From Dendrophyllia cribrosa (Eukaryota > Cnidaria > Anthozoa > Scleractinia > Dendrophylliidae): a stretch of 64,000 bases of DNA. A program made the translations under genes and the position numbers. Shown here piece after piece: positions 1 to 11,557 of this stretch. Position 1 is the first letter of the stretch; each line of letters begins with the position of its first letter. The stretch lies in assembly GCA_024195265.1 (NCBI GenBank), contig JAJLRJ010000003.1:54624784-54688783 (forward strand). The letters run 5' to 3'. The notes under the pieces are model-generated. The model was not told the DNA's origin. It saw only the letters and a list, made by a program, of their open reading frames with translations, and made no database searches.

Positions 1-122
1 CCAAAAAAAAAAATCATTTCGAGCCAAGTAGTGAATCCAATCTTTTGTGATGAGTGTTTTGGTGTAATTAAGGTTTTGAAGTTTTTGCCGCCATGGTTTT
101 GCCCCTAAGTGGGGCACCAAGA

Positions 123-248
123 TGGTAGACTGCAAAACAATCGTATTTTTTTTGTGTTGGTCATACGAATGCGCGCGGTCTTTGAACGCTTTCGGCGCTT
201 CGCGCCTTTGCGAGCGAGCGGCGAAAACGATTGTTTTGCAGTCTACCA
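123..248. repeat. 22-bp inverted repeat (MITE-like fold-back)
   Basis: Positions 123-144 and 227-248 are exact reverse complements of each other, with an 82-bp GC-richer spacer. No target-site duplication was resolved. Confidence 0.6.
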
Positions 249-668
249 AGATGGCCGCTCCATACATTTTTACTTAAAAAAATGTCAAATACTCGTTCGC
301 CTATAACTCTTCAACGAAATGCTCTTGCGTTTCAAAATTTGGCTCAGATTATGTGCAGTTTTAAAACTTTCTATAATTAATTGTTGCACCCCAAGCATTG
401 TTTCAAAAAATTCAATAAAAAAAGTTACCTAATGTTAGGAGCGCCTTTTTAGAATTCTCTGATCGGATTCACATAATTCGTAACGTATTCTTTGTGTTAT
501 AAAATTAAATATCCGGGACAAAATAAGTTAACCTTGGAACGAACTTTTGCGCGCGCTCACGTTCTCAGGAGGTAAAGTAAGCTACACAGGTTACCTGAAT
601 TGTTTTAAAAGCCGTAACTTCAACCATGTAACCTCAGCTGTTATGATCGACCTGCTAAATCTGGGTTT

Positions 669-763
669 AATTTAATAAAACTTTTACAAGTGTAGCCATT
701 GTTTCAGAGGTTGAAAACAATAGATACACTTGTAAATTACAAGTGTAAAAGTTTTATTAAATT
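669..763. repeat. Short palindromic MITE-like element
   Basis: Arms 669-694 and 738-763 are complementary apart from a few positions near the inner end. The right arm has its own small palindrome around 726-745. The whole unit is about 95 bp and has no coding content. Confidence 0.6.
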
Positions 764-1290
764 GACCCCTGGTTAAAAAGGCCGGGGAAACAACGACTAT
801 ATCTTGGCCGTGTGGCCTACGGTGATTGCACACTGGCAATAGTTGTGTTTATTTATTATCATCTTTTTGCCTCTTGCTGTTCCACACCTACGAGACGGGT
901 CTTTGCTTTCCTTTCTATTTTGTACATGATTATCACTATTGTGGCCTTGCACAGGATAATTTTTATTTGAGCTATTTTTCGCTTTATCTGTGTCAATTTA
1001 GACAATGAGGCAATGTATATAGTTCCGGCAGAGCATTTTTGGAAAAGCGCTGATCATGACCCGACATTGTTGAGAAGAACAATAGGCGTTAATCAGGCTG
1101 TAACGAATGACTGAGCCCACAGCCAATGAAATCAAAGCGGATGGAGTTGAAACGAAAGAAACCAAATTAAAAGTGTCGTCAATTCACTCTACAGAATCGC
1201 AGCGGCTGATAGGAAACGTTTGCGCACAGGCTAAGCGGCCGATGGATGTACATCACAGTTAAGAAAAAGCTAAAGCAGGAAAGAGAAGAT

Positions 1291-2478
1291 ATGAATTCAA
1301 GCGAGACTTCCAATTACAGCGGAATGACACCATCTGAATGTGCAATCTACACTTTCTTGGGAGGAAAACTTGATCAAAGTACCACAGAGGCTTACACTGT
1401 GCTTGTGTTCATAATCGTTGCGGGCATTATTGCTTCCCCTCTCACCGCTGGTTTAAACGTGCTTGTCATGATCGCCGTGAAAACGAAACCGCGGCTGAAA
1501 ACCATGTCCAACGTCGCGCTCGGATGTTTAGCAGTGACGGATGGATTAATGGGTGTGATCGGGCTGCCTCTTTTTATCGCGTGTAGGCTGCTTATGGTGC
1601 TTGGTGCAACGTCCACTGAATTTTGCACGCTGCAGCTTATTTCCAGAAACTCGCTGAGGATTTTAGGAGGAGCAACTGTGTTTCACCTGGTTTTGATGAA
1701 CGTTGAACGATACATAGCCATAAAACACTCCTTCAAGTACACAAGCATGGTCACTGAAACTCGCGTTCTCGGCTCATCCGCTATCGCATGGATCACAATA
1801 TTGGTTTTAACCGTTCCTTTGGTCATCTTAGACGAAGACATTTACTTAACTGTCAACAATGTCAGCTTGTTTGTTTCTATGACGATTATTATCTTCTGCC
1901 AACTTATAGTTTACCTCGAGACTCGCCGCCACAAAAGGCAAATCGCTGCCCATCAAATCTCAATGGAAGAGAGACGGAAGTTTTTGAAGGAGAAAAAGGC
2001 GTTTAAACTGATAACAATCGTACTTGTGACTCAACTAATGACTTATGCGCCTATTTTTGTTGCTCGACTTTCTTTGACAAATTCCATCATTCGCTCTAAA
2101 AACGTTGCATACATTTCCTTTTACTTTGCAATCTTTGTTTTAATTCTCAATTCTATGCTTAACCCGATCATTTACTGCGTTAGAACGAAGCAGTTTCGCG
2201 AAGCCTTCATTGAAATACTGTTTAGAAAAATAAATACACTAGTCGAGAAAACAGCATTCAGCACGGAACCGCCAATCAGTGAGAAAGAACAAGAAAGAGA
2301 AGAAGATGAAAATATTCAACATGAACTCGAACAAAGAGGGCAAACAAAAGTAACAATAACAGCAACAATAAACAGTGAAAACAACAACAAACGTGAAATT
2401 AGAAACGGCACACCCGCCACTTCAGCAAGATTACGAGCATTGTTCAGATTTAGCCTGCGTTGCAACGCACAAAAATAA
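1291..2478 (+). CDS. Intronless class A (rhodopsin-family) GPCR
   Basis: A 395-residue seven-transmembrane receptor that should sit in the plasma membrane and signal through G proteins. Visible hallmarks are a TM1 Asn (about residue 56), the TM2 LAxxD motif (Asp84), Cys112 at the top of TM3, ERY at 139-141 in place of DRY, and NPxxY in TM7 (NPIIY, 291-295), followed by a basic helix 8 and a charged Glu/Lys-rich tail. Two N-glycosylation sequons lie in the N-terminus (N2, N8). The second extracellular loop is very short and has no Cys, as in melanocortin/adenosine/cannabinoid-type (MECA) receptors. I start at 1291, not the in-frame ATG at 1246, because the downstream copy at 9283 starts at the equivalent Met. 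The ligand cannot be told from sequence; 'adenosine/melanocortin receptor-like' is the nearest description. Confidence 0.9.
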   Translation: MNSSETSNYSGMTPSECAIYTFLGGKLDQSTTEAYTVLVFIIVAGIIASPLTAGLNVLVMIAVKTKPRLKTMSNVALGCLAVTDGLMGVIGLPLFIACRLLMVLGATSTEFCTLQLISRNSLRILGGATVFHLVLMNVERYIAIKHSFKYTSMVTETRVLGSSAIAWITILVLTVPLVILDEDIYLTVNNVSLFVSMTIIIFCQLIVYLETRRHKRQIAAHQISMEERRKFLKEKKAFKLITIVLVTQLMTYAPIFVARLSLTNSIIRSKNVAYISFYFAIFVLILNSMLNPIIYCVRTKQFREAFIEILFRKINTLVEKTAFSTEPPISEKEQEREEDENIQHELEQRGQTKVTITATINSENNNKREIRNGTPATSARLRALFRFSLRCNAQK

Positions 2479-3119
2479 TTTGGGTACAAGAAAGAACGGG
2501 GCGCGCGAGGGAGACACGCGAGGAGGAAAGGAGCGCCTGCCCAAGAGGCCCATGAAAATCGTTTTTTTTTTTTCGCTTTCTGAGAGAGCGGAAAATTCCA
2601 TTAGTTGAGAGGCTCCCGAGGGAATAAGTGGTCGCGTTGGGCGAGAAAACTGTCACTCAAAGGAAACACGAGATCGTGCGTAAACTTGTAAGCAAAACAA
2701 GCATATTACTGAATAGAGCTCGCATAAAATCATTATAATTACACATGAACCGAAATAATATAGAGCTTGAACTCGCTGTTGCATGAATTGTCGTTTAATT
2801 TCACTTTTCAAGCCTTTCGGCAACGAAGGGCATTGCAGCGTTCAACAAGGAGACGACATTTGCGCTATTAAACGTGTTTCGTCTGGCTAAGATCAAAACT
2901 ACCTCGTGAAGAAGTTTCAAACATGCTCAGAATAAGCATGTTTCGATCATGATTCGCCGGCGTAATGTGCCGCCTGATGTAAACAAATTTCCTAGTGAAA
3001 CACGTTTCATTTGTGATTAGACTAAACATGTTTCGCCCTAGTGTGAACACAGCATTAGACGTATAAAATCATGCTTACCGTTAGAGACTGGATTGATGTT
3101 CTTTAAAAGTTACATCTTA
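2479..3119. other. Noncoding interval downstream of receptor 1
   Basis: No gene is supportable. The stretch at about 2491-2525 resembles part of the hairpin repeat at 19070-19229 (shared 'gaaagaacgggg' and 'gagggagacacgcg' words), so repeat-derived sequence starts right after the receptor stop codon. Region 2870-3060 holds imperfect inverted words around 'aaacatgtttcg'. Confidence 0.5.
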
Positions 3120-3482
3120 CCTATATGCTGATATGATTTGGAGAGATTGGGGTGATGCAGCTTTAATGGCACAACTACAAGTTCTACATGACAAAGCAGC
3201 ACGTATAATTCTAGATTTACCCCCTCGTGCATCGGCCACTGAGGCCTTAGATAAACTTAGGTGGAAATTGCTTTCAAAGAAGACGTGCAGAACATCGCGC
3301 CATTTTTATGTTTAAATGCTTGAACAACTTGTTTACACATTCTTTTAATATTGTTTTTAATAAAGACCACGTAAGGCTATTTCAAATAGGAATTGGGGTC
3401 TTTGGACTTCGACAAACTTTGCTGCAAATAAGTGGAATAATTTAGATAAGTCATTGAGGGGGCTTAAGTCACTCGACATATT
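3120..3482 (+). mobile_element. 3' end of a degraded CR1/RTE-like non-LTR retrotransposon
   Basis: The translation around 3133-3315 reads like the C-terminal end of a LINE reverse transcriptase ORF: an aligned 'LQVLHDKAARIIL' block followed by 'ALDKLRWKLL'. After frameshifts, a 'NKWNNLDKSLRGLKSL' block follows near 3430-3475, the usual ending of these polyproteins. Stops and shifts break it, so it is a dead fragment. The clade (CR1 versus RTE/L2) is inferred only from these tail motifs. Confidence 0.6.
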
Positions 3483-3713
3483 AAGGGCCCATTAACCGAT
3501 TTTTCCGCGCGTTGCTAAGGAAGTGAAATTTCACTTCCGGTAAATGGCGCCAGTCTCCGCGAAAAAGCCATTTTTATCGCGCGAGCCCGGTAAATTTAAA
3601 CAATTAAATGGCTCGGAAATTGTTTACATTTTAGATGTTGTTTCGTTTCGTTTCACAACATTCAAGTCAGGGAGCTTAAGCAACCACGACGGCGACGGCA
3701 GCGAGAACGGCAT

Positions 3714-3894
3714 ACACCTTATTCCAAAATGGCGGCCAATTTATTATTCTTTTATATGCATGTTAATTAGCCCTCATGGCCTCATTTTCACTTGAAAATT
3801 CTTTTGTATTTTGCACATGCTGACGAGGCCAAGAGGGCTAATTTACATGGATATAAAAGAATAATAAAATGGCCGCCATTTTGGAATAAGGTGT
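3714..3894. repeat. MITE with about 70-bp terminal inverted repeats
   Basis: The arms begin 'acaccttattccaaaatggc' at 3714 and end with the complement at 3894. They extend inward about 70 bp each with small indels and leave a loop of some 35 bp. No coding capacity. Confidence 0.75.
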
Positions 3895-4793
3895 ATAAAA
3901 CAATAGGTTTAATGAGCGAAAACAATGCCTCTGCACGTGTTGCACGTGCGTTTTACATTTTCGTACATTTCTTTGCCCGTTCCCTGCAAAACAACAACGT
4001 CAAATAATCAAATTATAGGTTTTGTGGAGAACGTGAACACACGACGGTCAATTTTCCTTTTTTTGAACTGGAAAGCCATCCCTTCAAATTCAGCTGCTGG
4101 ACAATCCAGTCACATTAAACAAACTAAACAAATTGGAGCAACTGCAAAGTAGTTTAAAAAAGCGCGAATCCTTTTTTCAAGTGACGTTTTCCATGGCGTT
4201 GTCTCGTCGTTGCTTAAGCTCTCTATTATTACAACACAGACGGAATGGCAGCCAGGAGACAGTCAGGAGATCGTTTCCGTCTGGTCGAGTGAGCTGCGCA
4301 TGCGTTGAAAGAGTAACTTCCGGTTGACTTGTGGGACACTTCCGGTTTTCTTTAAACTCTAAAGGAAATGTGATTTTTCATAAAATACACTTTTTTTCAT
4401 CGAGCTACCATTTAAACCACGGTTGGAAACAAAGCTATGCATTCCTTTTGAGGAATCACGTCTTTTCTAGAAAATTACGAATTCTCCAAAATTTTGCACT
4501 TCTGTCAAAAATTTTACCTTTTGGAAATTAAACACAATCTATGCATAACGAAAAGGGAATATAAATTAAAAAATTAAATCACTGAACAAAATTCCGATAA
4601 AGTAATAAGCTGACAAGCCTTTAGATTTTTTCGAAATAAGTCACGTGACCATGTGCATGGCCTCATGACGTCATCATTGGTATTGTCAATGAGGAACAAG
4701 TTAAAACCCATGAAATAACTCTGATATGACTAAATGTGACAAAGTTATTTTACAAGAAATTTTCCTTAGCAACGGGTCAAAAAGATCAGTTAA

Positions 4794-5430
4794 GGAGGCT
4801 CGAAAGGGTTTTCAGCTACGTGCGCGCGCGACGTGCACTCGTCATGCTTTGCCGCATACGTCAGCTGATTTTCCTATCAAAAAGTAGCGCGCGCAGCTTA
4901 CCGGAAATAAAAATACTGCGTAAAATCGCGCGAACCGGAAATAAATCGTGCATAAAATATTCCTCTTTATCTCAAAACTTTGCTCGGTGACCTATGTTGA
5001 AATTTTTCATGCAAGTAGCATTCAACTTTATCTAACATTTGAGACATTTTGGAAAAAAACTGTACAGTGGAATTTTTTTAAATCTTTAAAAGGCCTTTTT
5101 CGATTTATCTCGATTTCCACAATACAGATTTTTTTCAAATTTACACAGGAGGTGAGGAATATTGCAAACTTTTAAAAACGCTTATAAAAAACATAGGTCA
5201 CCGAGTTAGTTTTAAAGATAGATTTAAAAAACTGACTTTTGAGGGGTATCTCTTTGGAGGGTTATAGTTACCATGACAACAGATATGACGTCATAAATGG
5301 TCTTGAAGGAAACTTTAACAACCATGTTATAAGCTTATCTACAATTTGTTTCAGAGACTAAAACCATAAAATTTTAATGTGTAATTGTTCTGACATGTAC
5401 ATTAGCTGTAAGAAACCCTTTCGAGCCTCC
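4794..5430. mobile_element. TTAA-flanked non-autonomous DNA transposon
   Basis: The element has 18-bp terminal inverted repeats ('ggaggctcgaaagggttt' and its complement) and lies exactly between TTAA at 4790-4793 and TTAA at 5431-5434. A TTAA target duplication is known for piggyBac and Kolobok superfamilies. No transposase is visible, so it is non-autonomous and its superfamily is unresolved. Confidence 0.75.
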
Positions 5431-5434
5431 TTAA

Positions 5435-6713
5435 TGGCCCTTAAAAAAGCCGTCCGCAAAGTAAGAATCTGATATATTTTTTAGCGGAGCACTCGCCGGG
5501 CCGAAGGCCCGGCTGCTTAGCCCCATACTCATAGAACCAGAGAACCAAAGAACCCATGCCCGTCGATGCCCGTCATTTTTCATGGTCATGGCTAGCGGAA
5601 TGTTTCGCGGGCGCGTTGTGTGCCCGCCGTCGCGCAGGGCTAACTCGCGGGCGCGTATACCGTCGTAAAACATGCGCGTATGACGCCACACAACATTCGG
5701 GATCTTTGCAATTTCACGTCACCTGGGAAAACACTGCTGTCGTTATTCTCTTGCATTTTTTCGCGGTTTGCTACTCAAGACGGATACTAATTAAAGGATA
5801 CTCAGAAGCCGCTATAGTGGAAATAGAACAGCTTTCAGAGATAAAATCTTGCTTCGAGGATGGGAGCAATGCGGGAAGATGTTTGTCACTTCGGGTTTCA
5901 GAACTGAAGAAGCGGAGATTTAACAATTTCCAAGCAGTGGAGGGACTTAAAGGTAAAAAAAAAATACATTTTTCGATGAGAATTTATGTTGATATCAATC
6001 TATGATTGACTTTTTCTTTGTGTTCTCGCTAGTTTTTGAGAATTGTTTATAACACGCGCTCAATTAAATTCAGTTGTTTTGATTTCTTTCATCGGAGACA
6101 TCTCGGCCTCGATGAGCTCTTAATGGTTCGCGTTTTGCTTTTAAACATAAACTTATGGAGATTTGAATAAAATTTTTCTAAAGAAGATTGTGTTGTCCAT
6201 TTTTTATGTGTTTGTTCATTCATTACATAGGTTGAAAAGCGATTTTATGTAAACAAAACAAAACAAGACTTGGATTTTATAGTTCTAAACTTCACTCGCG
6301 TGGTCTTATGCAAATATGTTTGTGTATTTTTTGCAATTTTGATTTCCAAATCAGTTTCTCGGACAATTTTTTACAAGCAGGAGGTGAATTTTTTTTGGAA
6401 ATTAGTCGTACTAGTTATTCTAGACGGAGAAAAAGTTGTTTTTGTGAACTTTTGTACGGTCTAAATGTACTGTGCAAACGGTCGCGTAAGTCTGTTTTTG
6501 AGAATTGCTAAAATTAAAAGATAGCCCGGTCGTCAATTTTATTCTGTGCTTCCGACCTTTCACCTCAGTTAAGTTTATCATCGGCTTTCTGTTCAAAGAG
6601 CAACGCTGTTAGGCTCAGGCTATCTATATATTATATACTAGATTGTAATATTTATGAATTTAGAGGGCAAATTACTGTTAATTAGACTATTTTAGTTATA
6701 GATTTGTAATATA
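5435..6713. other. Noncoding interval
   Basis: A short GC-rich palindrome (about 5496-5512, 'gccgggccgaaggcccggc') sits in it. An open frame at 5556-6005 (+, 149 codons) has no recognisable domain, no conserved start context, and ends in low-complexity Lys-rich sequence. I do not call it a gene. The rest is A+T-rich with nothing recognised. Confidence 0.45.
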
Positions 6714-7617
6714 CAGTCGAACCTCCCGTAAGCGACCACCCAAAATGTCAAGCCTAGGTGGTCGCTTACGGGAGGTGGTCGCTTACGAGAGTTCAGACCA
6801 TATTGGGTCAAAATTTTGCCTTATTAGCATATGGTAACTGCAGAGACTTATCCCATGTGCCAATGCCCATCTAAACTCATGTAATAACTTTTAGTAGTCA
6901 CAAAAATATTTAAGCTTTCCAAAATATTTATTCAGAGTTTCATGGTTCGCTTCTGTTTATTTACCTAATAAGGCGAATGGAACAAGTCTCACGATAGTTG
7001 CAAATTGAATCTTTAATGTTGTCTAAACGTTAAGGGGAACTGAACATGAACTAATAAGGATTGGATTGCTAGCTTTAAATTTGACAGCCCTTTTATATTA
7101 CTGGTGATTTACATGTTAACAAGCGTAAAAAACTGTACATTAACCCTTTAACACCCAAATTTCCACCAAAAAGACCCTTTTTCGGTCTACAAATGCCATT
7201 TTATGGCCATTATCTAACCAAATTGAGGCCGAACAGTCAAAAACATCGTTTACAGCTCGGAAACTAAACCCTCCTACCATTTGTAGAAGAATTTGAGAAT
7301 TGAGTTCGGCATAGGTTTTGAACGAGAAAAACAGGACTTGTCTTGAGGAATGCGATAATGTTACAACACCTCATTATCCAATTTCCGCTCTATTATCTGT
7401 CAAGTAGCTTCAAGGCGTCGCTTACGGGAGGTTAAAAACAAAAGAAAATTTCAAACGTTTAGCTCTAAAAGTGGTCGCGGTTGCTTACGAGAGGTGGTCG
7501 CTTACAAGAGGTTCCAAATATAGTGATTTGACTTGGAAACTTTTGGTATTTTGGAAAACTGGTCGCTGAGGAGAGGTGGTCGCTTACGAAAGGTAGTCGC
7601 AACCGGAGGTTCGACTG
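6714..7617. mobile_element. TA-flanked inverted-repeat element with 'gcgaccacc' subrepeats
   Basis: The termini 'cagtcgaacctcc' (6714) and 'ggaggttcgactg' (ending 7617) are inverted and flanked by TA on both sides, as expected for Tc1/mariner-type insertion. Just inside both ends are repeated words of the type 'ggtcgcttacgggagg'. No transposase is visible. Related but rearranged words recur at 26090-26280. Confidence 0.7.
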
Positions 7618-8282
7618 TACTTAACATGTTGTTCATTTGTTTTAGATTTTTTCTGCGATATGTACGGTATTAGTATTATTATTTGTAACTACGTAGGAGG
7701 ATCCTTCTGTAAAGCACTTTCGAGAGAAGTAGGTACTACGTCGGTAATGCAAACACTCCCGTAATAACAGTCACCTTGGAGATCACTATTTGATTTGAGA
7801 TCGGAAACAGTTCTCTAATAGCGAGTCACCTTCAGTAATTCTTCCAAACACACACATTTTCCATATTCCACTTTCAAGTATTATATAAAATTGTCATGAA
7901 ATTGAAAATTGTCCCTTGTAACATTTTCCAGACAGTCCTAATTGAAGCAGTGGTAATTGAGCAATGCACATTGCCTAGATCGAGACGTCTATCAATGTCG
8001 TCGCAGATTTCGTAACGAAAGAATACCGGCGCGGCTTCAAAACGTGCTCTATGTACTCAAAATACTACAGAAAAGTTAAGTTCGAAAAGTTGAAATGGTA
8101 TGAAATGTATGCATGTATGAAAATACCAACTCTTTAATTTGAGAAAACAACACTGATTCCGGCGTTTATATAGAGATTGTGAATTTCAGAACTTGCAAAA
8201 GTTGCGTTGTAGAAAAAAAAATTCTTTAGTTTCGTTTTACCTTATGTTTTATGTTTTTTTTTTCTCACAAAAATACGTAATC
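7618..8282. other. Noncoding interval
   Basis: A+T-rich sequence with no supportable gene, RNA or repeat boundary. Confidence 0.4.
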
Positions 8283-8700
8283 CGCATTTTCCACACTCCT
8301 CGTTTTTCGCACTCCGCGTTTTCCACACTCCGCGTTTTTCACACTCCACAGTTGCATCACCTACTATCCTGAGAGAGTTTCGGAATAACCCTGGTAGAAT
8401 GCAAAACTCGCTCGATGTCGCGGCTTGCAGGGTAAATATCCTGGCTGTGATAAAAATAGGAAGTCCGATCACTCCTATTAAGCAATTAGTCGCTGCTAAA
8501 CATCCCAGTGTAATGTTGGGCTTGATTTTCAGTCGCGGTTTCGTTTTCACGGCGTCGTTTTCACGGCGATCATGACTAGCATGTCAAAACCGCCCCCTAA
8601 ACCAGTCATAGCAGGGGAAATGATAATGCCCAAGAGGATTAGGAATATAGTCACCGCATAAGCTTCTGTGGTACTTTATGTACTTTCATTCACTGGGCAT
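8283..8700 (-). pseudogene. Degraded GPCR fragment, inverted relative to its neighbours
   Basis: Read on the minus strand, this is the N-terminal third of a receptor paralogous to 1291-2478: TM1, then 'MKTKPRLK', a TM2 with LAATN in place of LAVTD, 'GVIGLP', and the TM3 Cys region. The conserved TM2 Asp is replaced by Asn. A duplicated short segment with a frameshift lies around 8545-8575. The frame then dissolves after early TM3 into a small 'cactccgcgttttc' tandem repeat at 8283-8345. TM4-TM7 are missing. It is a clear pseudogene, more diverged from gene 1 than the 9283 copy is. Confidence 0.85.
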
Positions 8701-9282
8701 TCAGTATTCCTCTCAGGAAACTGTAGATCTGACATGGTGTTCTGTCGGAAGTCACGCTTGAAATCATAAGCTGTTGATTTGGACTTGGCTTGATTTATTT
8801 TTTTTTAGCTGTGTTGCAGAGCATCTGCCAGCCTCCTAGTATCCAGTGTTTGAACTGACCTTTTGAATTGAATGCCTCTTACAAAATCTTGGCCACCCGC
8901 TCGATCATCATGGCGCTTTGTTCTTCATCTGTCTGTTTGGTGTAATTAGCGTTTTATTGTTCTTCTAAACAATGTTAGGAGCGCCTTTTTTCGAATTCTC
9001 TGATTAACTTTCCTTATTCGTAAGGTATTCTTTGTGTTGTAAAATTTAATATCCGGGACAAAACAAGTTAACCTTGCGTAATAAAAATTTGTATGCATAA
9101 ATCAGAAACACAGCACGCTTACAAAGAACTTAGTTTCCCGCGCCTCTAGCGCTCTCAGGTAAAGTAAAGTTACACAGGTTACAAGCAGCACTGGGTTACA
9201 AGAATTCCGAATTATCGCTTGTAAGCGGCCGATAGATGGATGCACAACGGCTAAGAAAAAGCTAAAGCAGAAAACAGAAGAT
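8701..9282. other. Noncoding interval upstream of receptor copy 2
   Basis: Positions about 8965-9080 repeat words seen at 430-540 ('aatgttaggagcgcctttt', 'aatatccgggacaaaa'), in the same order relative to the following receptor. This shows that at least 750 bp of 5' flank was duplicated with the gene. No other gene is seen. Confidence 0.6.
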
Positions 9283-10358
9283 ATGAATTCAAGCGAGACT
9301 TCCAATTACGGCGGAATGACACCATCTGAATGTGCAATCTACAATTTCTTGGGAGGAAAACTTGATCAAAGTACCACAGAGGCTTACGCTGTACTTGTGT
9401 TCATAATCGTTGCTGGCATTATTGCTTCCCCTCTCACCGCTGGTTTAAACGTGCTTGTCATGATCGCCGTGAAAACGAAACCGCGACTGAAAACCATGTC
9501 CAACGTCGCGCTCGGATGTTTAGCAGTGACGGATGGATTAATGGGTGTGATCGGGCTGCCTCTTTTTATCGCGTGTAGGCTGCTTATGGTGCTTGGTGCA
9601 ACGTCCACTGAATATTGCACGCTGCAGCTTATTTCCAGAAACTCGCTGAGGATTTTAGGAGGAGCAACTGTGTTTCACCTGGTTTTGATGAACGTTGAAC
9701 GATACATAGCCATAAAACACTCCTTCAAGTACACAAGCATGGTCACTGAAACTCGCGTTCTCGGCTCATCCGCTATCGCATGGATCACAATATTGGTCTT
9801 AACCGTTCCTTTGGTCATCTTAGACGAAGACATTTACTTAACTGTCAACAATGTTAGCTTGTTTGTTTCTATGACGTTTATTATCTTCTACAACTTATAG
9901 TTTACATCGAGACTCGTCGCCACGTAAGGCAAATTGCTGCCCATCAAATCTCAATGGAAGAGAGACGGAAATTTTTGAAGGAGAAAAAGGCATTTAAAGC
10001 GACAACAGTCGTACTTGTGACTCAACTGATGGCTTATGCGCCTATTTTTGTTGCTCGACTTTCTTTGACAAATTCCATCATTCGCTCTAAAAACGTTGCA
10101 TACATTGCCTTTTACGTTGCAACATTTGTTTTAATTCTCAATTCTATGCTGAACCCTATTATTTACTGCGTCAGAAAAAGGCAGTTTCGTGAGGCGTTCA
10201 TTGAAATACTGTTTAGAAAGAGAAACACACAAGTCGAGAACATAGCTCCTTCTCTATCATTCAGCACGAAAGCGCCAATCAGCGAGGAGAGAGAGAGGGA
10301 GAAAGAAGGGGAGAGGGAGAAGAAAGTTCCAGACTGTGAGGTACCGGAGCACGAATGA
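9283..10358 (+). pseudogene. Second GPCR copy, broken by a one-base deletion in TM5
   Basis: Nearly identical to the receptor at 1291-2478 from its Met through TM5. Around 9888-9892 one base is missing compared with the intact copy, giving a stop (TAG) at 9898-9900. The rest of TM5, TM6, NPxxY-containing TM7 and the tail continue in the +1 frame, visible from 9954, to a stop at 10356-10358. The first N-terminal sequon survives and the second is lost (NYG for NYS). The tail differs from gene 1 by Arg/Glu-rich low complexity. The break is recent, because the downstream frame is otherwise open; an assembly error is the main alternative. Confidence 0.85.
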
Positions 10359-10780
10359 CGTAAAACAAAAGAAACAAAAGACAGAAAACAATAGAACTTC
10401 CAACAAAACTAAAATACAAAACCTCACAAACAATAGAAACACAATGTGTTCCGATACACATTGTAATAATACACGCAGAAAGACCCAGTCAAAATACTGA
10501 ACCGAGGAACTCGAACAATTAAATGACACGCTCGCCGCTTGAGCAAGATTACGAGCATCCTGTTCAGATTCAACGTTGCGCGCAGAAAAGAATTTGAGCC
10601 TTATAAGACTGTTTTCATCGAAGGAATAACTCGATCAAGAGAGAATAATTTGTTTGTCTGGTTTTAATCTTAATTATAAAATTCATTAATAATTCATAAG
10701 GAAAGTACAAAAGAAATGAAAATTTAATGAAGGTTTGTAAACCCCAATACAAATCAACAGAGTTGATGAATTATTAAACA
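10359..10780. other. 3' flank of receptor copy 2
   Basis: A-rich sequence that includes words similar to the 3' part of receptor 1 (an 'agcaagattacgagcat' stretch near 10543). This implies the C-terminal end of the duplicated gene was reshaped by insertion. No further gene. Confidence 0.5.
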
Positions 10781-11020
10781 GGGCCGGGTTGTTCAAAGCG
10801 CGATTAAGCTAACCCAGGGTTAGGGTCAATTTTGATTCCAATTAAATACTTAATCAATGGAGATTTTTCCAATGTATTTTCGCCATTAAGCTTCGACTTT
10901 GACTTACTTCGTGTGTAGCTTAAAACAAGTGTTTGAAAACGCTTCTAACAAGAGAAATGAAATCCTCGGTTAAGTTTTAATCCTGGGTTAGCGTTAACCG
11001 GCTTTCGAACAACCCGGCCC
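10781..11020. repeat. MITE family A, copy 1 (240 bp)
   Basis: Terminal inverted repeats start 'gggccgggttgttcaaagcg' and end 'cgaacaacccggccc'. The subterminal 'taacc' words are also inverted. A second copy of the same length and order lies at 44444-44687, which establishes a family. Confidence 0.85.
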
Positions 11021-11099
11021 AGTAGCATTAACTTTTGATACAGACATCTGCTCAGCTAATTAGTATGCATTAACTTTTCATACAGATCTCTACTCATTG

Positions 11100-11180
11100 T
11101 TTCATTTCATAAGTAGGATAAAATATTCGCGTCCGATCTGTATGGGCGTTTACAATGGCTCGCCTTCGGCTCGCCATTGT

Positions 11181-11223
<43 letters not shown>

Positions 11224-11226
11224 ATC
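11100..11226. repeat. Palindromic MITE-like hairpin
   Basis: A perfect 24-bp inverted pair lies at 11135-11158 and 11175-11198 around a 16-bp loop. An outer imperfect pair ('ataagtaggataaaatat' and its complement) extends the structure to about 11108-11226. Confidence 0.7.
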
Positions 11227-11307
11227 AAACGTGCTACAAGCATGACTTGTATGGTAATTACGAATGTCGCGGATGACACCCTAGGCTCATCAGTATTCAT
11301 TTAGGGC

Positions 11308-11557
11308 GGTTTTCAATTGAGTATCGAAAGTAATTTCGCATTTGCTTTGGTTTTGCATTGCTACGCTCTGTGATTGGCTTAAAAATCTCGTGCCACTTTC
11401 TCGACCAAGTAGCGAAACCAAAACCAATCGTGACTTGTTCGTACGCGTTTTCCTTCTCGCGCTCTTGGCGCCGGCTGCGTGCATTTGCTTCGAGTTCTGA
11501 GTGGTTCATTGGATTATCTGCGACTGTTGTGATCTTACGACACTCAATAGACCTCTT
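11308..11557. repeat. MITE family B, copy 1
   Basis: The ends read 'ggttttcaattgagt' and 'actcaatagacctc'. Internal words 'ccaatcacagagcg', 'gattggtt' and 'agtggttcattgga' are shared with copies at 14012-14344, 17755-17857 (partial), 19819-20101 and 26405-26541 (partial). Confidence 0.75.

Larger units (their letters stand above)
1..1290. other. Noncoding upstream flank with two inverted repeats
   Basis: I see no supportable gene here. Two fold-back structures stand out. A 22-bp perfect inverted repeat occupies 123-144 and 227-248. A 26-bp inverted pair lies at 669-694 and 738-763 with a further internal palindrome. Both look like remnants of short inverted-repeat transposons. The last 50 bases are similar to the sequence just upstream of the second receptor copy at 9240-9282, so the duplicated block begins before the start codon. 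Confidence 0.6.

Noticed and set aside
5556..6005. 149-codon open frame
   Set aside because: No domain, Arg-rich start from a GC palindrome region, Lys-rich low-complexity end; likely chance.
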